Part shown: positions 11,765 to 26,700 of the stretch, in pieces
Layout of the letters: every line of letters starts with the position of its first letter
Position numbering within the stretch: position 1 is the first letter of the stretch
Source: Nymphaea colorata
Taxonomy: Eukaryota; Streptophyta; Magnoliopsida; Nymphaeales; Nymphaeaceae
Assembly: GCF_008831285.2 (NCBI RefSeq)
Contig: NC_045143.1
Location: forward strand, 2,489,503-2,553,502
Length of the DNA stretch: 64,000 nt
Reading direction: 5' to 3'
Program-made: the position numbers and the translations under genes
The notes under the pieces: generated by a model
Seen by the model: only the letters and a program-made list of their open reading frames with translations
What the model was told of the DNA's origin: nothing
Database searches by the model: none

Positions 11765-14700
11765 ATGTCTGCTTCATGTAAAAGGTGGATTGATGGCCTC
11801 CAGTTCTCATCCCTCTTCTGGCCTCCTCCACCAGATGAGAAACAACGACAGGTACCAACTAGTTTTTTCATGATTCTATGGTGGTTACGATTGTTATGCA
11901 TGATGTTCATTAGTTCTTGCTCCTGATTTTCTTATGTGGTGGCTAGATTTAGGCCTGCCATATGGGTTTGAAGAAAGTTGGTCTAAGACTAATTTTACCT
12001 GGCATGTCTATGTAGTTTCCAAGGTTGAACTCAACAATCAATGGACTGACAGACTTGCACCCTCACTCCCATAGTAAAAGGATAGAGCTATACGTTGTAC
12101 ACAGTATTTTTTACTATGAAAAAAATGCATCTCTAAAGAGAAATAAATTTTGCTCCGCTGCAGGTGGACTGGATCTGATTTAAGGTTTTTTTGTTGTAGT
12201 GGATCTGATTTTGGCCCAACCTCTGATGCCTTTTGCTGTACTGGATCCAATTTCATTCATAAAACTACTTAGCTTTTAACAAAAGTTTCATTCATCAAAA
12301 TAAGTTACTTACAAGGCACTAAACTGTAATAAGTTTCACTTTTAATATGCAAAAGTGATAATTAATAATATCGAGAAGTTATTCCTAAAATAACTCTAGT
12401 TCTAATGCTAAATAATAACATAATCAAGCTAAACTAAAAATTCAATCATAGAGATTAAATCATCAAATTAATTGCTAACCTAATACCTTCTCTGCAACTC
12501 TGCACATTCTTCGTTCTTTTTACGCTAGGCTTTATGCATTAAGGCCTAAGGCAATTGTGGTTTTACCTTTCAGGCGCAGGTTATGGCTTATGTTGAGTAT
12601 ATTGCTCAGTTTACTTCAGAGCAATTTCCAGAAGATATTGGAGAGGTAATTATTCTTTTTTCATTTTTCAGTTGAAAAATTTGATGAATTTCTGTTTCAT
12701 GCCCCTTCACTCTGAGTTTGGGTGATCCTATTTTGCAATTATGTTTGTTTAGTTGGTAGATGTTGATTTATTGTCTCTGAAAATTCTTTGCAGATAATAC
12801 GGAAGCGATACCCTAGCAAAAATGTTTGTCTTCTAGATGACGTACTGGGTAATGCAACCAAAGCCTTTTCAATCCATATTTCCTTGAGCTTTAGGGTTCA
12901 CGTGTTGTCATTTTGCTGCGAGGTCCTTGTTTTCTTTAATCTTATTATCAAGGTGCACTAAATATGAAATATCCTTTCCAGCAATCTTTGTACTTCATCA
13001 TCCAGAGCATGGACATGCTGTTATTCATCCAATACTTTCTTGTATAATTGATGGGACATTGATGTATGACAAGAATTATCCTCCATTCAGCTCTTTCATT
13101 ACATTATTCAGCCCAAGAAGTGAGGTATGGATTTCAGTACCAAAATCATTTTTGTCATAGTATTTTCTCTAAAATGAACATATCTGATTGGGGAGATTGA
13201 GGACCAGCATCCACTAGGGCATATGAAGTTCTTTCATTTGCATTTTTAGTCATCATTTTTAAAGTGTTACATCCTTACATGTCCACATATCAAATGGCTG
13301 TTCCCATTATCAGGAGGATTATTCCGAACAATGGGCTCTGGCATGTGGTGAAATTTTGAGGGTATTGACCCACTACAACCGTCCAATTTACAAGGTTGAA
13401 AATCAAAATAGTGAAACTGAAAGGAGAAGCAGTGGCAATCATGCATCAACCAGTGACAGACTGGAAAAAGAGCCCAGTCATCCTCTTCTTCTTGAGCATG
13501 AAAGGAAACCATTCAGGCCTTTATCTCCATGGATTACTGACATCTTGTTAGCTGCCCCACTAGGTATAAGAAGTGACTATTTTCGCTGGTAAGGAACTAT
13601 CACACACCTTATTGTTGTTTAGTGTGTTATTCTAAGTGGTGTCATTCTATTGGATGGGTTTCTTGTTTTTATTTTCAAAAGAGTAGCATAATGTGCAGGT
13701 GAATCGTTAATTTGATTTTCACCTTGTTTTGGCATAAACTGCTCAGGCTTTAGTATAGAAGTTCTTTCGTGTATATTTCTTAAAGCTGTGATCAGCATGG
13801 TTGCAACAGGTCTTGAGAACACTAACAAGATGATAGATCTATTTTATGAGTTCTTGGCTATGTCACATGGACACGGCAAAATGGGTGCCGCACCCATGTC
13901 GACACAGCTGGACACAGGTGTGGGTTTTATGGTGATATTTTTTTTGTACCTTTTCATTTTTGAGTTTATAATTTATGAATATAAATAATGAAATATGTTG
14001 TTGTTCGCTTCAAATCTTACTATTATTATATTATTTATGTATATGTAATAAATATAATGTAATATAGATATATAGTGAAGTTCTATGTTGTCGTGTGCCA
14101 GATGTTGTCATATGGCTAAAAATTAAAAATTTAACACTAAAAAAGTTGTCAGATGAGTGTTGCTGGTGGCTTACAATGCAGCAACGATTCATGGTGTTTT
14201 TAGCAGTGATTATGGTGCTTTTAGTGATGGATTTTTAATTTTTGACCATCTGGTCTGGCACATGATAACATAGAATTCTCCTGGACATATATACAGATAT
14301 GTATAAATTAGAGGCATGCCTTGCACCCAAGTTCTTAAAAATCGCCTTGCAGTACCCACTCCCATGTAATATAGGTTCCTGGTGTCCTCTGCCCTTTTGT
14401 TTTGTATATTGTTTTTTTTCTTTTATGTTTTTAATCTTTCCAAATAGTTATGAGGCATAGTGTACACAGAGACATAGACACACACAAAAAGGATGAGGCT
14501 TTGAGTCCAAATTGTTGTGTCCAGAGCTGACAAGGTTTTAGTTATCAGGAACATTGTTTTTGCTAGGTACGGGCGTAAGGCCTTCAATGGAGTGGTGTTG
14601 GTGTACCTTTAGTGAAGAGAGCATGACAATGGAATGCTTAAGCCACTGAGTCTTCAAAGGAGCATAACTAAAGTTATACATGGTCCAAAATAACCAAACA

Positions 14701-17700
14701 ATGAAGTTTGTAATGTTGGATAAGCACTCTGTGTAAAAGAAAATTAATGAAAATTACAGCTAGACTGACATCGATATAAGGCGGCATAACCTTTTTAGAT
14801 CATGCTCACTTATGTCTTGGCACAGGAAAAAGTCCCAATATTATTAGCATTTCAGAAAGGTACTTAATATAATAACACAATGAATACCATGGACCAGTTG
14901 TTGGGCATTGGAGGTGTTGCAGAAATATTTATGAAAAATCCATTTCCTGAAAGAATTTGGTTACGATCTAATTCATTCTGTAAGAAGCTTGTTTGTACAT
15001 TTTGGCAGGTAGTAGCGTTTCTGTTTACTGAAGAGCTCCCTAGTATATATTATCTATTTGCACCCACATTGTTTATTTGCTTGCAGTCAAACATGAAAAG
15101 AAGAGTCTAGGGAGGAGTTATCTGCTACTGCAGGCAGGTTTTCACATGATATAAGCCTAGCCATCAGTGGTAATGTGGGAGGCTTTGCTACCATGTTAAT
15201 TTGCATTCAACATAGTCAGACATCCTTGCCTCAGGTTTGAGGCTTGATTAACCCCCGGAAAAAAATTAGATTGAAGAAACAAATATAGATAAAAAGATAG
15301 ATACATTTAATTGGGGGATAATATAGCATTTAGGTCAGTCTACCTTCTTCTTTCAATTCTGAAGGAGTTACTAAAATAGAAAAAGTTGCTCCACCAGCAT
15401 TGTCCATATTGTACATCTTTAGTCGATATGCCCTTTTAACATTCACTGACTCAAGGCCCAAAGGTCATTTCTTTCCATCTGACATGCTGTGATTTCTAAG
15501 CATGTTTTCTTAGATAAGATGCTACATAATCTCTCTGTAGTAAAAATTTCTGGCCTCATGTCGAGTTATAACATCAAACCTTGCGAAAAGGATGTCTTTT
15601 TGTCCTTCTAAAATGGCAAAACTGAGAAATAATTTGGTCCACTTTGTGTTACCATGACTTCTTTAGTTTAAAACTTTAATGCCCATGAATTGTTAAAATA
15701 TGGTGTAGGAGCATAAAGGTGATTGGTAAGTCTAGGTGCTTCTTAATAAGTGGATTCCTCTATTAAGAGTACTGCTGCATTATAGAATATTCTTAATATT
15801 TTGACGAAACAAGGCCTTGTCTATTCAATATTCGTAAGTGGCTTCATATTGAAGCATCTTTTTTATGATCCTTGTTTTTACATATTGATGTTTTGACATT
15901 TTTAATTTATTTTAGAGATCTTTCCTTGGCTTTCCAGTGAAATGTAAATTCTTTAGTTGTTTCTTGACCATGGAAGTTGACTTGGTGTTTTAATTTATAT
16001 TTTTGCATGAACGACTAATGTAATATTAGTTGACTATTTATACTCAGCATATTTTGCTGAGTCTAATTGTTTCTGTGTTGTGCAAATTACTAATGACTAT
16101 ATTCACATTTTGATCAATTAGGTGTGGTGGAGTTATGGGCAAGTATGCTGCTAGTGGAGAACTCAAACCACCAACAATTGGTTAGTGAACTTCATACTTT
16201 GTTATTTTTTTGGTTCATCATGAGGGTCTTACTCTTATTCCCTTTTGTACTCATCTTACTGAAATGGGTCAATTTTTTGTTTTTCTGTCATATGCTCCTG
16301 GTAGTACAGGAAGCCTCAAATTGCTTGTACTTAGTTCATGAATATCCTATTTCTTACAGCTAAGATATTCAGTTAATGGTATGGTGTATTTGTCTGGTTT
16401 GTTTTTGCTCATGTTGTAGAGGTCTAGATTTGCTAGATATGTGCTGTAACTATTGTTCAGTCTCTCTCAGTTGCGTTGTCAGTATCAGTTACAAAACTTG
16501 TAAATGCAAGGCACAATGATAGTACTTTGTATCATAGGTGCATCAGCAACTGGAAGCACCATCATTAACAAAGTAAACTGAACAATTTGAAGCGTCCATT
16601 CTATGTTGATGTCAGGGGGAGCTTTGGGCCAGGCCCAGCTTGTTGTAGCCCCACATCTGACTCTAAGACACTGCTGCTCATCTCAATTATGTATTGTTTA
16701 GGCATCAGAAAATATCATATAAAGGAAGAACCAGAACAGATTGATTGGGCAAAGGCGAAGAACCAGAACAGATTGATTGGGCAAAAGCATTCTTTTGCAA
16801 GTCCTTTGTATTTTACTAGAGCTACATCAGCAATTTGACTGGCTCATCAACATCCCAACTAGTCTCACTTTTTTTGCTAGTCAGGTCAACCAACTAGCTG
16901 ATTGCACTTTTCTCACGGATCTAAAAATCTATGCCGTATGTCATTCCTTTTCTTTTCTTTTCACGTCTCTTAATATATGTCCCTTAGGGTGTGTTTGGGT
17001 GGGAAAGTGGCATTTTTAATGTGAGAGTGTCATGAGATGTCATCCGTGGTTTTTGAATGTGGAGGGTACAATCAAGACAACAAGTTTGTCTCAGATATTC
17101 TCTACCGCCAGCCAGACACGATCTTATTATTGATGCTAACTATAACGACCTGGTCTACTCTCCATTGGGCTTGGGCTTCTTATTTGGCAGATCCCGACCC
17201 GTCCTTTAGTAGCTTCAGTTTCAGCCCCAAAAGGCTAGGAACTAGAACAACTAATCACTTGAGTAACCTCCTTGTAACACCCCACTTATTATGTGTTTTA
17301 GGACTAACAAGTTTTGAAGTTAGGCTATTTTCTTAAACACATAAAATAATTAGTGAGGCTGCTAATCTAGTTTTAGAACAACAAGATCTTTGTTCATTGA
17401 AAACATAAAGGAAGATGGATGAAAATGGAGGCCACGGTAGGGCAGATTATAAGGGAGTTCAAAAGAAGAGAAAAAGTAAAAAAACTATTGTTGAATTGCA
17501 GCCTTTGGCTAGGTTATTTTCAATTCGAGCTCACAGTGTTCTGTTTTGAACTTTTGCCTGTGTGTACCCAACATTTGACTGAATAACTGCACAGCTGATT
17601 TGGAGTTTGCTATTCCATCTTGATACATCCTACTTTGATATACTAAGTTAACCTGGTTGGACATCTAGAAGCATCAAAGTAGGATGTCATATACTAAGTT

Positions 17701-20700
17701 ATATATGTGTGTGTGTGTGTGTGCGCACGCCCGTTTGTGTCGTGGAAGTTAGATCCTGACAACTACAAGCATGATAATGCAAGTAACATCTCTTTTTGTC
17801 TTTGCATTGTATGCCTAAGTCACGCGGTGTGCCAAAAATGGTGGTGCACTTGAGTCGATGGGGGGTGTGGGTGCGAGTAAACCGAGTTCGGTGTTGCTGA
17901 CTACCCACTCTTTTTTTTCTCATACTTTACCCTCTTCCTTCTTCCCTTTTCTCTCTCTTCGGCCCCCTCCCATTTTATTTAATAAAATTTTGAATTCTGT
18001 ATGAGACTAAGCTAACCTTGAAAAGAAAAATTTAAAAATATTGACAAAATAAATTTACTTATATAACAGATTATATTAAGTAGACAGCTATGTCGCATGG
18101 ACTCTTCAAAAAAGGAGCAGCACTTGCGTTAGGTGCGGATGTGGATGTGGCTCCGACATGCATCCCCAACTGCACTTTCTCTTATTCATGTTCAATTTTT
18201 TTTCATTTTTTTCCTACTCTCTCTCCCTCTATTTCTTTATGTACAGTAATAAAAATGAAAAACAAATGACAGATTAAGCTAATAGACAACTATATAATTA
18301 TATGTGTCTATTATAAATACATATATTTATATACATATAGTAAATAAATATATAAATATATATACACCCTCACTGCACCCCTGCACTCAAATTTTTTAGG
18401 ATGTGTTGCACTGATACCTGCATCTGCACCGCACGCTCATGTGACATATGTGGACGGATGACCAGAGGAATCCAATAAACCCATTTATATATGTATGTAT
18501 GTATTATATCTGTGTGGATGTGTAAGTTATTTATGTGGAACATTGAAGTATAAGAATATGTGGAACATTGAAGTATAGGAATACTGGTTACATGGTTAAA
18601 GCTTGGCATTGTCACAGCCACTTTCAGTCTTGAGTCTGTAAATGAGGAAACATCACTGGTTTTGGTGGTGAAACTGTAGACCGTTGGTTATCTTAACACA
18701 GAAAATGTTGAAGCATTGATCCTGCATAAGGCAGGGATGGTGTCACCTGATGCCTTTTTGGCATTCATAGTGATGTGTGTGTCATGCTTTTGAGAAGGGA
18801 TAGCTAGTCTTTGCATCAGAATTTTGACATTTATGTGAATGCAGACTTGTGAATTCAAAGACCATATTGTTTTGACATGCCTATATTCTCATGATTTCTG
18901 TAAATGCTATGTGTTTTTTATTCTTTTGGTTGCTGAGGCATGTGCATGGACCATGAAATTTATCTCTTTCTGTTGCTTGTTTTCAGCTAGCAGCCGTGGA
19001 ACTGGAAAACACCCTCAGCTCATGCCATCAACTCCTAGGTGGGCTGTTGCGAATGGAGCTGGTGTGATTCTGAGTGTGTGTGATGAAGAAGTTTCCAGAT
19101 ATGAAACTGCAAATTTAACTGCAGCTGCTGTCCCTGCCCTTTTACTACCTCCTCCAACAACAGATCTGGATGAACATCTAGTTGCAGGGTTGCCTGCTCT
19201 TGAGCCATATGCACGCTTGTTTCACAGGTATAGGAGCTTGAGTTTCCTCTTCAGTCTGGATACAATTTTTGGAGCTATATTGAAAAGGATTAGCATTTGG
19301 TTTAGGTACTATGCAATAGCTACTCCAAGTGCAACACAAAGACTTCTACTTGGTCTTTTGGAAGCACCGCCTTCTTGGGCACCAGATGCACTTGATGCTG
19401 CTGTGCAGCTTGTGGAGCTTCTTAGGGCAGCTGAAGATTATGCAACTGGAATGAGGGTTAGTCTATGACTGGTGGCATTTGCTTAGTGCTCTAGTTTAGA
19501 GTTTCATAATTTATGTTTATCTGTTTATTAAAATCTTTTGTGTTCACTGAATTGTGATTGCAATTTAATAGTGTAAGAGGTGCACAAGGTTGTGATGCCT
19601 TTTTTTCCTTTTTCTTTTTGAGCTTTTATGAAAAGGAAAAATTTCCAGATGTTTCTACCTTATGTGATGGAATAATTACTGAGAACTTTCTGTCACAAGA
19701 TTCCTTGTTTTCCATTAATTTGGGCTTTTCTTCACTCGTCTTCATTTGTGATTGTCACAAAATTTTCTTTGCTTGTGATATGGAATAAATCTTGGTCACT
19801 TTTTCGTTTTTTTTTTCCCTTCTCTGATTTCCTGCATTTACGACCTTTTTGTTAGTGCTTTTAGATCTGAGATGTGCTTAAATTGTAAAAGGGGATCTCT
19901 CTCTGTCTCACACACATGCATGCACATGCATCAATTCATATACTTGCAGATTTCATTTTTTCGTGGTGTAGAATTCTAAGTTGGAATTTTGGCCTCTACA
20001 TACCACAAACTCTATGGAAGATATGCTTTTGGACATTAAAGACATGCAAAAAACTAAAGATGCATGGCAACTTGTGCTTGTTTTGGATAGATTTTAGAAC
20101 ATGGCATAATGCACTTATTTATTTGTTTCACTAAGACCTATGTTCTTAAAAGCATTAGACAGAGTATGGGCAATGGGTAAAGCCTAGAGTCCACGCATGC
20201 TTAGGCTGGAGTAGGTGATTTAAGCAATTCTAAAAAAAGAGAAAATTGTAAAGCTAATAAAATGCAACACTAAGGCTTTGTTGGTAGCCTGAGGTGATTT
20301 CACATCCTTGAGTCTTAGATCTGAGGTCTTAAGATCTGAAGATTGCGTTTGATGGGTTAAACGTGATCCTCAGGTCTGTCACTTTTTCATGAAACCCTTG
20401 ATGAGAGCCTTGTTCGGAGCGCTCCTCCTCACAGTGCAAGCAAGACAGCCATGGCCACCATCTTTGAGGTGCGTTTCCTCTCCCTCTTTTAACTGGCTGG
20501 AGAAGGCTTCAAAGCCCTCTTTTTCTGACAAAAAAAAGGGTTTTGAGTCCCTCACTGGTCAGCCAGAACAGAGGGTTTCGAGGCTCTCTCAAGCCAGGGG
20601 AAAAGAGGTCTTTGAATTTCCCTGTTCCAGCAAAAGGAGAGGGCTTTGAAGCTTCCATGGCCAGCCCCACCCGTTCCCTCTCCCCCACCCCTCCCAGCCC

Positions 20701-23700
20701 CCAATCCCCCACCCACCAAAAAAAAAAAAATGCTTCAGGCCTCTCCAGGAGTGAGGAGAATAAGGCTTCTAACCCATCCAAAGCCTTCTTTTTCCTACAG
20801 AACGAGAGGGCTTCTAAGACCTGTTTGGTCGACTGGAAGAATGCCTTCAAAGCCCTCTTGTTTGCCAGAAAAAGAGGGTCCCCCCCCTTTCCGATCAGAG
20901 ATCTGCAGATTTTAGGTCACTTGAAGATCTGAAATCTGCAGTTCTCAAATGACGAGTTTGATAACTCTCCACGTCTCCTTGCAGATCCGAGATCAGATCA
21001 AAGATCCGGTGCTATCAATGGCCCCCTAAATGTTATTATATATGTGTGACATATATAACGACATACACAGTGACACCAAGATTTTTAAAATAATATAATT
21101 CAAATAAACTCACAGAGTCCTATATAGATACATACATACATAATGCACAAATGTGCACACATAAACTATGTTGTTAAAAACATTAGGTACAGAAGGTAAG
21201 ATGAGCCTTGGCAGTCTAGGCACATTAAGTGGGCCATCCTCAAAACGGGAAACTGATAAAATGCAATATTTGTTATGAAATTAGTACTGAAATTGAAGCA
21301 TTTCTTAATGGAAATCTATAACTATTATGACAATAAAACAGTTACATCAAAACCCAAACGCATTAAACATTTCACAAAAAAGGTGTTTTTCAAAGTTATA
21401 TTGCATACAAATTCTTACCATTTCCTAGATGACAACTGCCAAGTCTCTACTTCTATTTTGTGAAACAGATATCCTGAAACAAAACCTAAAGTTGCTAATC
21501 AAATAACAAGAAAGTACAAATTTTCAGTATGATCATAGTGCATATTAACCTTGGTTTCCATAAAATTATCTTCTATTGCCAGTGTTGTACGTATCGTACG
21601 ATATGGGGCCGTATCGTACGATACGTATCGTATCGTTTGTAAAATACGATACGATACACCTCCTGTATCGCAAATGGGGGTGTATCGTACCTGTATCATA
21701 CGATACGTGCGATACGGGCCCCTGTATCGTACGATACGGTGCGATACGGCCCGTATCGTACGATACGGGCTGATTTCTAAAAAGGAGACTTGAACCCCAT
21801 TTTTTCGAGTTTTTTTTATAAAAACCCACCCCTTCCTCATTTCTAATCTATAGATTGTACCATTTTAGAGGGAAATCATTGATTTTCATTGTGAAATCAT
21901 TGATTTCCATTGTGAAATCATCGATTGTCACCGTGAAATCATCTATTAAACCATGGATTTGTGCATGGGTGGCTGATTCCCATTGAGAGGAAATGGTTTT
22001 TTTTTAAACCATGAAGATAAAGATGAAAAAGAATGATATTGTTATGAATTTTGATGTCTATGAAGTATGAATGATGAACCGTGAACGTGTAAGTTTATAG
22101 CATTTAGCAAAATAATAAGTCTATCATTATCTAAAAGACTAAACCATGTTTTCTATGAAGAATTTATTATTTTTAATTTTTTCTGATTTTTTATGAATTT
22201 TTTGATTTTTTAAAAAAAATTTCTGATTTATTATTATTATTTTTTTAAAATTTACGATACGGTTACGATACGTTACGATACGGCGTATCTTAAAGCCCGA
22301 CCGATACGCCTTACGATACGCTTTTTACAACATTGTCTATTGCAATTCTAAAGAAGATAATACACAGACAAGTGAATTTAAAACTTAAAATGACATAAAA
22401 TATTCAAAGTATAATAATATACAAATTGTAATGGTAACTGTAACCATAAGTATGCATGCACATGCATACAGATATAACTTAATGCAAAATCACATGCAGC
22501 AACAAAAAGTGAAAAAACTGCATGGCAACAGAAGAAAAAGAAATGTCTTGAAAGAAGGAAAAAAATAAGAGGGGGAAAAAAAAAGAAAAAAATTAAGTTG
22601 TCAATGAGAAAATCCTAGGCATCTTAAGCGATGTTCTAGGCATTTTCAAATGGTAGATTGCCTTAAACCAACTAGGCATTTTCAGGAATGTATGCACATG
22701 GCAATCAATAGTATCTGATTTATTTTAAGTGCATGTTTCTGTCAATTGGCCATTGAAATCCACTATCGGAGATCAGGTTCCATGGCATGAGTTTGCTAAT
22801 TGCTAATATAGGGAGTGGTTATAAAGAAAATTGATACTTCATGCTTTTATTTCTTGAAAGCTAATTCCATTACTTGGCTTAGGTTGTTTATGTCCAGCTG
22901 TAATTTACAATCTTCAACACTTTTATTGAGGTAGAAAGGAATAAGCAGCAGGTTTTCCATGTTCTTGATGAGTAACTGGTTTCTTGATGTATTTTCGGGG
23001 ATTTCATGTTCAACAACTATTAACATTTCCTTATTTTGCATGGTCTCTTGCTGTTTGATCTTGTCATTAGTGTTGCTGTCCATGCTTCATCATTCCTCTC
23101 TCTCTCTCTCTCTCTCTTCTCTTTTTTCTGGTTAACATTGCATTGGTCGTGCAGTATTTTTGTTTTGTGATCTTGCTTGCCAGTAATCTTTCACTTTTTA
23201 GACCAACTGATTATCTTCAACACTTTTATTGAGGTAGAAAGGAATAAGCAGCAGGTTTTCCATGTTCTTGATGAGTAACTGGTTTCTTGATGTATTTTTG
23301 GGGATTTCATGTTCAACAACTATTAACATTTCCTTATTTTGCATGGTCTCTTGCTGTTTGATCTTGTCATTAGTGTTGCTGTCCATGCTTCATCATTCCT
23401 CTCTCTCTCTCTCTCTTCTCTTTTTTCTGGTTAACATTACATTGGTCGTGCAGTATTTTTGTTTTGTGATCTTGCTTGCCAGTAATCTTTCACTTTTTAG
23501 ACCAACTGATTATGCAGCTGCCTCTGATTTCCCTTACCTTTTGTCATAGCTCCCAAGGAACTGGATGCATTTGCACTTCCTTCGTGCTATTGGCACAGCA
23601 ATGTCCATGAGGGCAGGCATTGCTGCAGATGCTGCTGCCGCTTTACTTTTCCGAATACTTTCTCAGCCTTCATTACTTTTTCCTGCTGCTAGACCAACTG

Positions 23701-26700
23701 AAGGCATAGGTGTCCCTCGTGGACCTCTTGGTGGTCTGCCTTCGTGCTATAGTAAACAGGTAAAGTGCCATTCCAACATTTTTTTTGCTCATTCTGTTCA
23801 ACAAGTGTGTCCTTTTCCATCTGTCTAATATAGAGAAGGTTCATGTTCAAGATATATTTGCACACTTGCTTGTGTGCCCATAGTTGCACTAGCATATTTG
23901 CATATATGTTTTGGATTTATCCATGACTCCTGGTAAACTTCAAAAGTAGTGACATAGTTGATGCATTTAGTGGTCCATGAGTCAACAAATAACTGCTACC
24001 ATGCCTTGAAAATTTGGAATGTTTATCTAGGTTGAAGTTCCTGCCCTGGATGCTACAATAGAAGCTACAGCTCAAGGAGTTGCATCACTTTTATGTGCCC
24101 ATGGACCTGAGGTTGAATGGAGAATCTGTACAATCTGGGAAGCTGCATATGGCTTACTTCCTTTGAGTTCATCAACTGTTGATTTACCTGAAATAGTGGT
24201 AGCCACCCCATTGCAGCCACCAGTTCTATCGTGGAATCTGTATCTTCCACTGCTCAAAGTGTTGGAGTATCTCCCTAGGGGAGGGCCTGCTGAAGCATGC
24301 CTTATGAGGATCTTTATAGCTACTGTTGAAGCAATTCTGAAGAGAACATTTCCTTTGCATCCTTCAAAAGTTCAGGTAAAGTTGTCACGCTTCACCAGCA
24401 ATGGTATATCTTCAAATTCAAAGGGTCTTGCCGTGGCAGAACTTCGTACAATGGTTCATTCTTTATTTCTCGAGTCAAATGCTTCAGCAGATCTTGCCTC
24501 TCGTCTATTGTTTGTAGTGTTGGCAGTTTGTATTAGTCATGAAGCTCTGCCAAAAGGAAGTAAAAGTCCCCCTGGTGATGGGAGAGGTACAATTCATTAC
24601 TCAGAGATGGTGTCTGAAGAAACAGTGAATGAAAAATCCGCAAACATCCGAAACCAGAACAAAACAAAAGGACCAGTATCAGCATTTGATTCGTATGTGC
24701 TGGCAGCTATATGTGCTCTGGCATGTGAGCTTCAATTGATTCCTCTTATTTCACAAAATAACAAAGCACCTAGTTCTAGAGACTTGACTAATGCCAGGAC
24801 AGCAAAGGTTAATGGAGCATCTTCTCATTTAAGAAATGATACGTGCTCAGCAGTATGTCATACACGTAGGTTTTTGGGAATTTTAGAGGCACTATTTTCA
24901 GTGAAACCATCTTCAGTTGGCTCAATGTGGAGTTACAGTTCTAATGATATAGTAGCTGCTGCTATGGTTGCTGCTCACGTTTCTGAGCTCTTTCGAAGGT
25001 CAAAGCCTTGCATGCATGCACTTGCTGTTCTAATGCGGTGTAAATGGGACACTGAGATATGCAACAGAGCCTCATCACTCTATCACCTTATAGACATTCA
25101 ATGGAAAACTGTTGCCTCAATAGTGAATAAGGCAGAACCCTTGGAAGCACATGTACTGCGTGTTCCTGAAAGGAATGAATCTGATGCGTGCTTCCATGTC
25201 AGGAAACAGTTGAAGTCATCAAACATTGACAGTTTGAAAGCAGGTGAAGAATCATCATCCGAGAGGGAAGGAGATAATGTATCAGATATGTTCTTAAAAT
25301 GCAAAAAGCCAACGGTCCTGAATGATGCAATACTAAGTACATCTGGAAAAAGTGTAGCAAATCTTCCTGTAGATGCATTAGATCTTGCTAATTTCCTAAC
25401 GACAGATGGATATGTTGGATTTAGCTGCAATGCACAGATTCTTTTAAGATCAGTGCTTGCAGAGAAGCAAGAATTGTGCTTCTCTGTTGTATCTTTACTG
25501 TGGCACAAGTTGATCGGTGCACCTGAAATGCAAATGAGTGTTGAAGGCACATCTGCCCAGCAAGGGTGGAGGCAGGTAAAGCTTGACCAGCCCTCGATGT
25601 TCTACTCTTGGTTTTTCACTGAATTACTTACATTCAATTTGATGAGCTTATCTGTTTCTCTTTTGTTGTCATATTAATTTCCATTTTGTTCCTTTCACCT
25701 GCACATTTTTGCTGACCATATCATGTGATGGACACCATGAATCTTGCCTCATGTGATGGAATTATAATCATCTACTAGAATCAGTTTCTTAAATTAATTC
25801 CATGCCTTGAAGGAAAAGTCTGAGCCTTTGGGAAAAAGGAATGAAAGTTGAACATTCTATATAAAGTTTCCCACATTTGACATCAAAATCATTGTTGCCA
25901 TGGATTCATGTGTGTGCACGAGTGCTTGCACCATGCATTTCTTAGTGAGGAAAACTGTTGAATTTCGGACCTGTTGGGCTTGTCAGTTGAGAAGCTCTAT
26001 CAACCTGGAGCTCTTCCCACATGTTATCAATCTCGAAAGGATCTAGGAATTTAGCCAATCCATCTAAGCCCAGTATGCAGAGCTCTTGTTGGTAGTTGGT
26101 ACTAGTGATAATGTAGGTTATGTTTGATTTGGTGCATGAGAGAGACTATTTGTAGTAACATGAAAGAAAATTTGTGAATCCAAATGACTAAAATTGATCC
26201 TGGAGCGATGGACTTGATCAATGAGATAGGTGTAAAGGTGGCACCTCCAAAGATCGATGTAGAGGCATGGTTCTGGCAGCCAAGTCTTTTTTGAAGTTCT
26301 GATATCATGAAAAAAAAGATCACAGAAAGCATGTGTCAGATGAGTTACGAGAGTATTTTCATCAATGTTAGAAGGTCTAACAAGTTGCTATTAGCAATTG
26401 ACAATTAGCTCTCGTGGCTGACGAATGCTTCATTAATATTGTTAGGTTTGCTCAGGTATCTTTTCATTTTTCATGTTTATGTGGCTTTTGATGACTTTGT
26501 GATTTTTGATGTAATTCTCATACGTGGCTCTTAGTTTTAAGAGACTTCTCTGCCATTATTCTTCCTTCTCTCCAGTGTTTGAAAAACTAACTGGATATTT
26601 ATTCACACTTTTTAGGTAGTCGATGCATTGTGCAATGTTGTATTGGCCTCACCAACAAAGGCATCAACGGCAATTGTCCTTCAGGTGCTAAATTTTTCAA

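Noticed and set aside
18839..19468. 209-codon frame taken as an independent gene
   Set aside because: It is GI exons 7 and 8 read through the short intron 7, plus intronic sequence upstream.
20389..20932. Overlapping frames on both strands in GI intron 8
   Set aside because: They come from purine/pyrimidine-skewed repeat sequence with C and A runs. No protein family fits.
21499..21840. Frames on both strands rich in R, Y, T and S
   Set aside because: Translations of the CGTATCGTACGATACG array in the hAT MITE.
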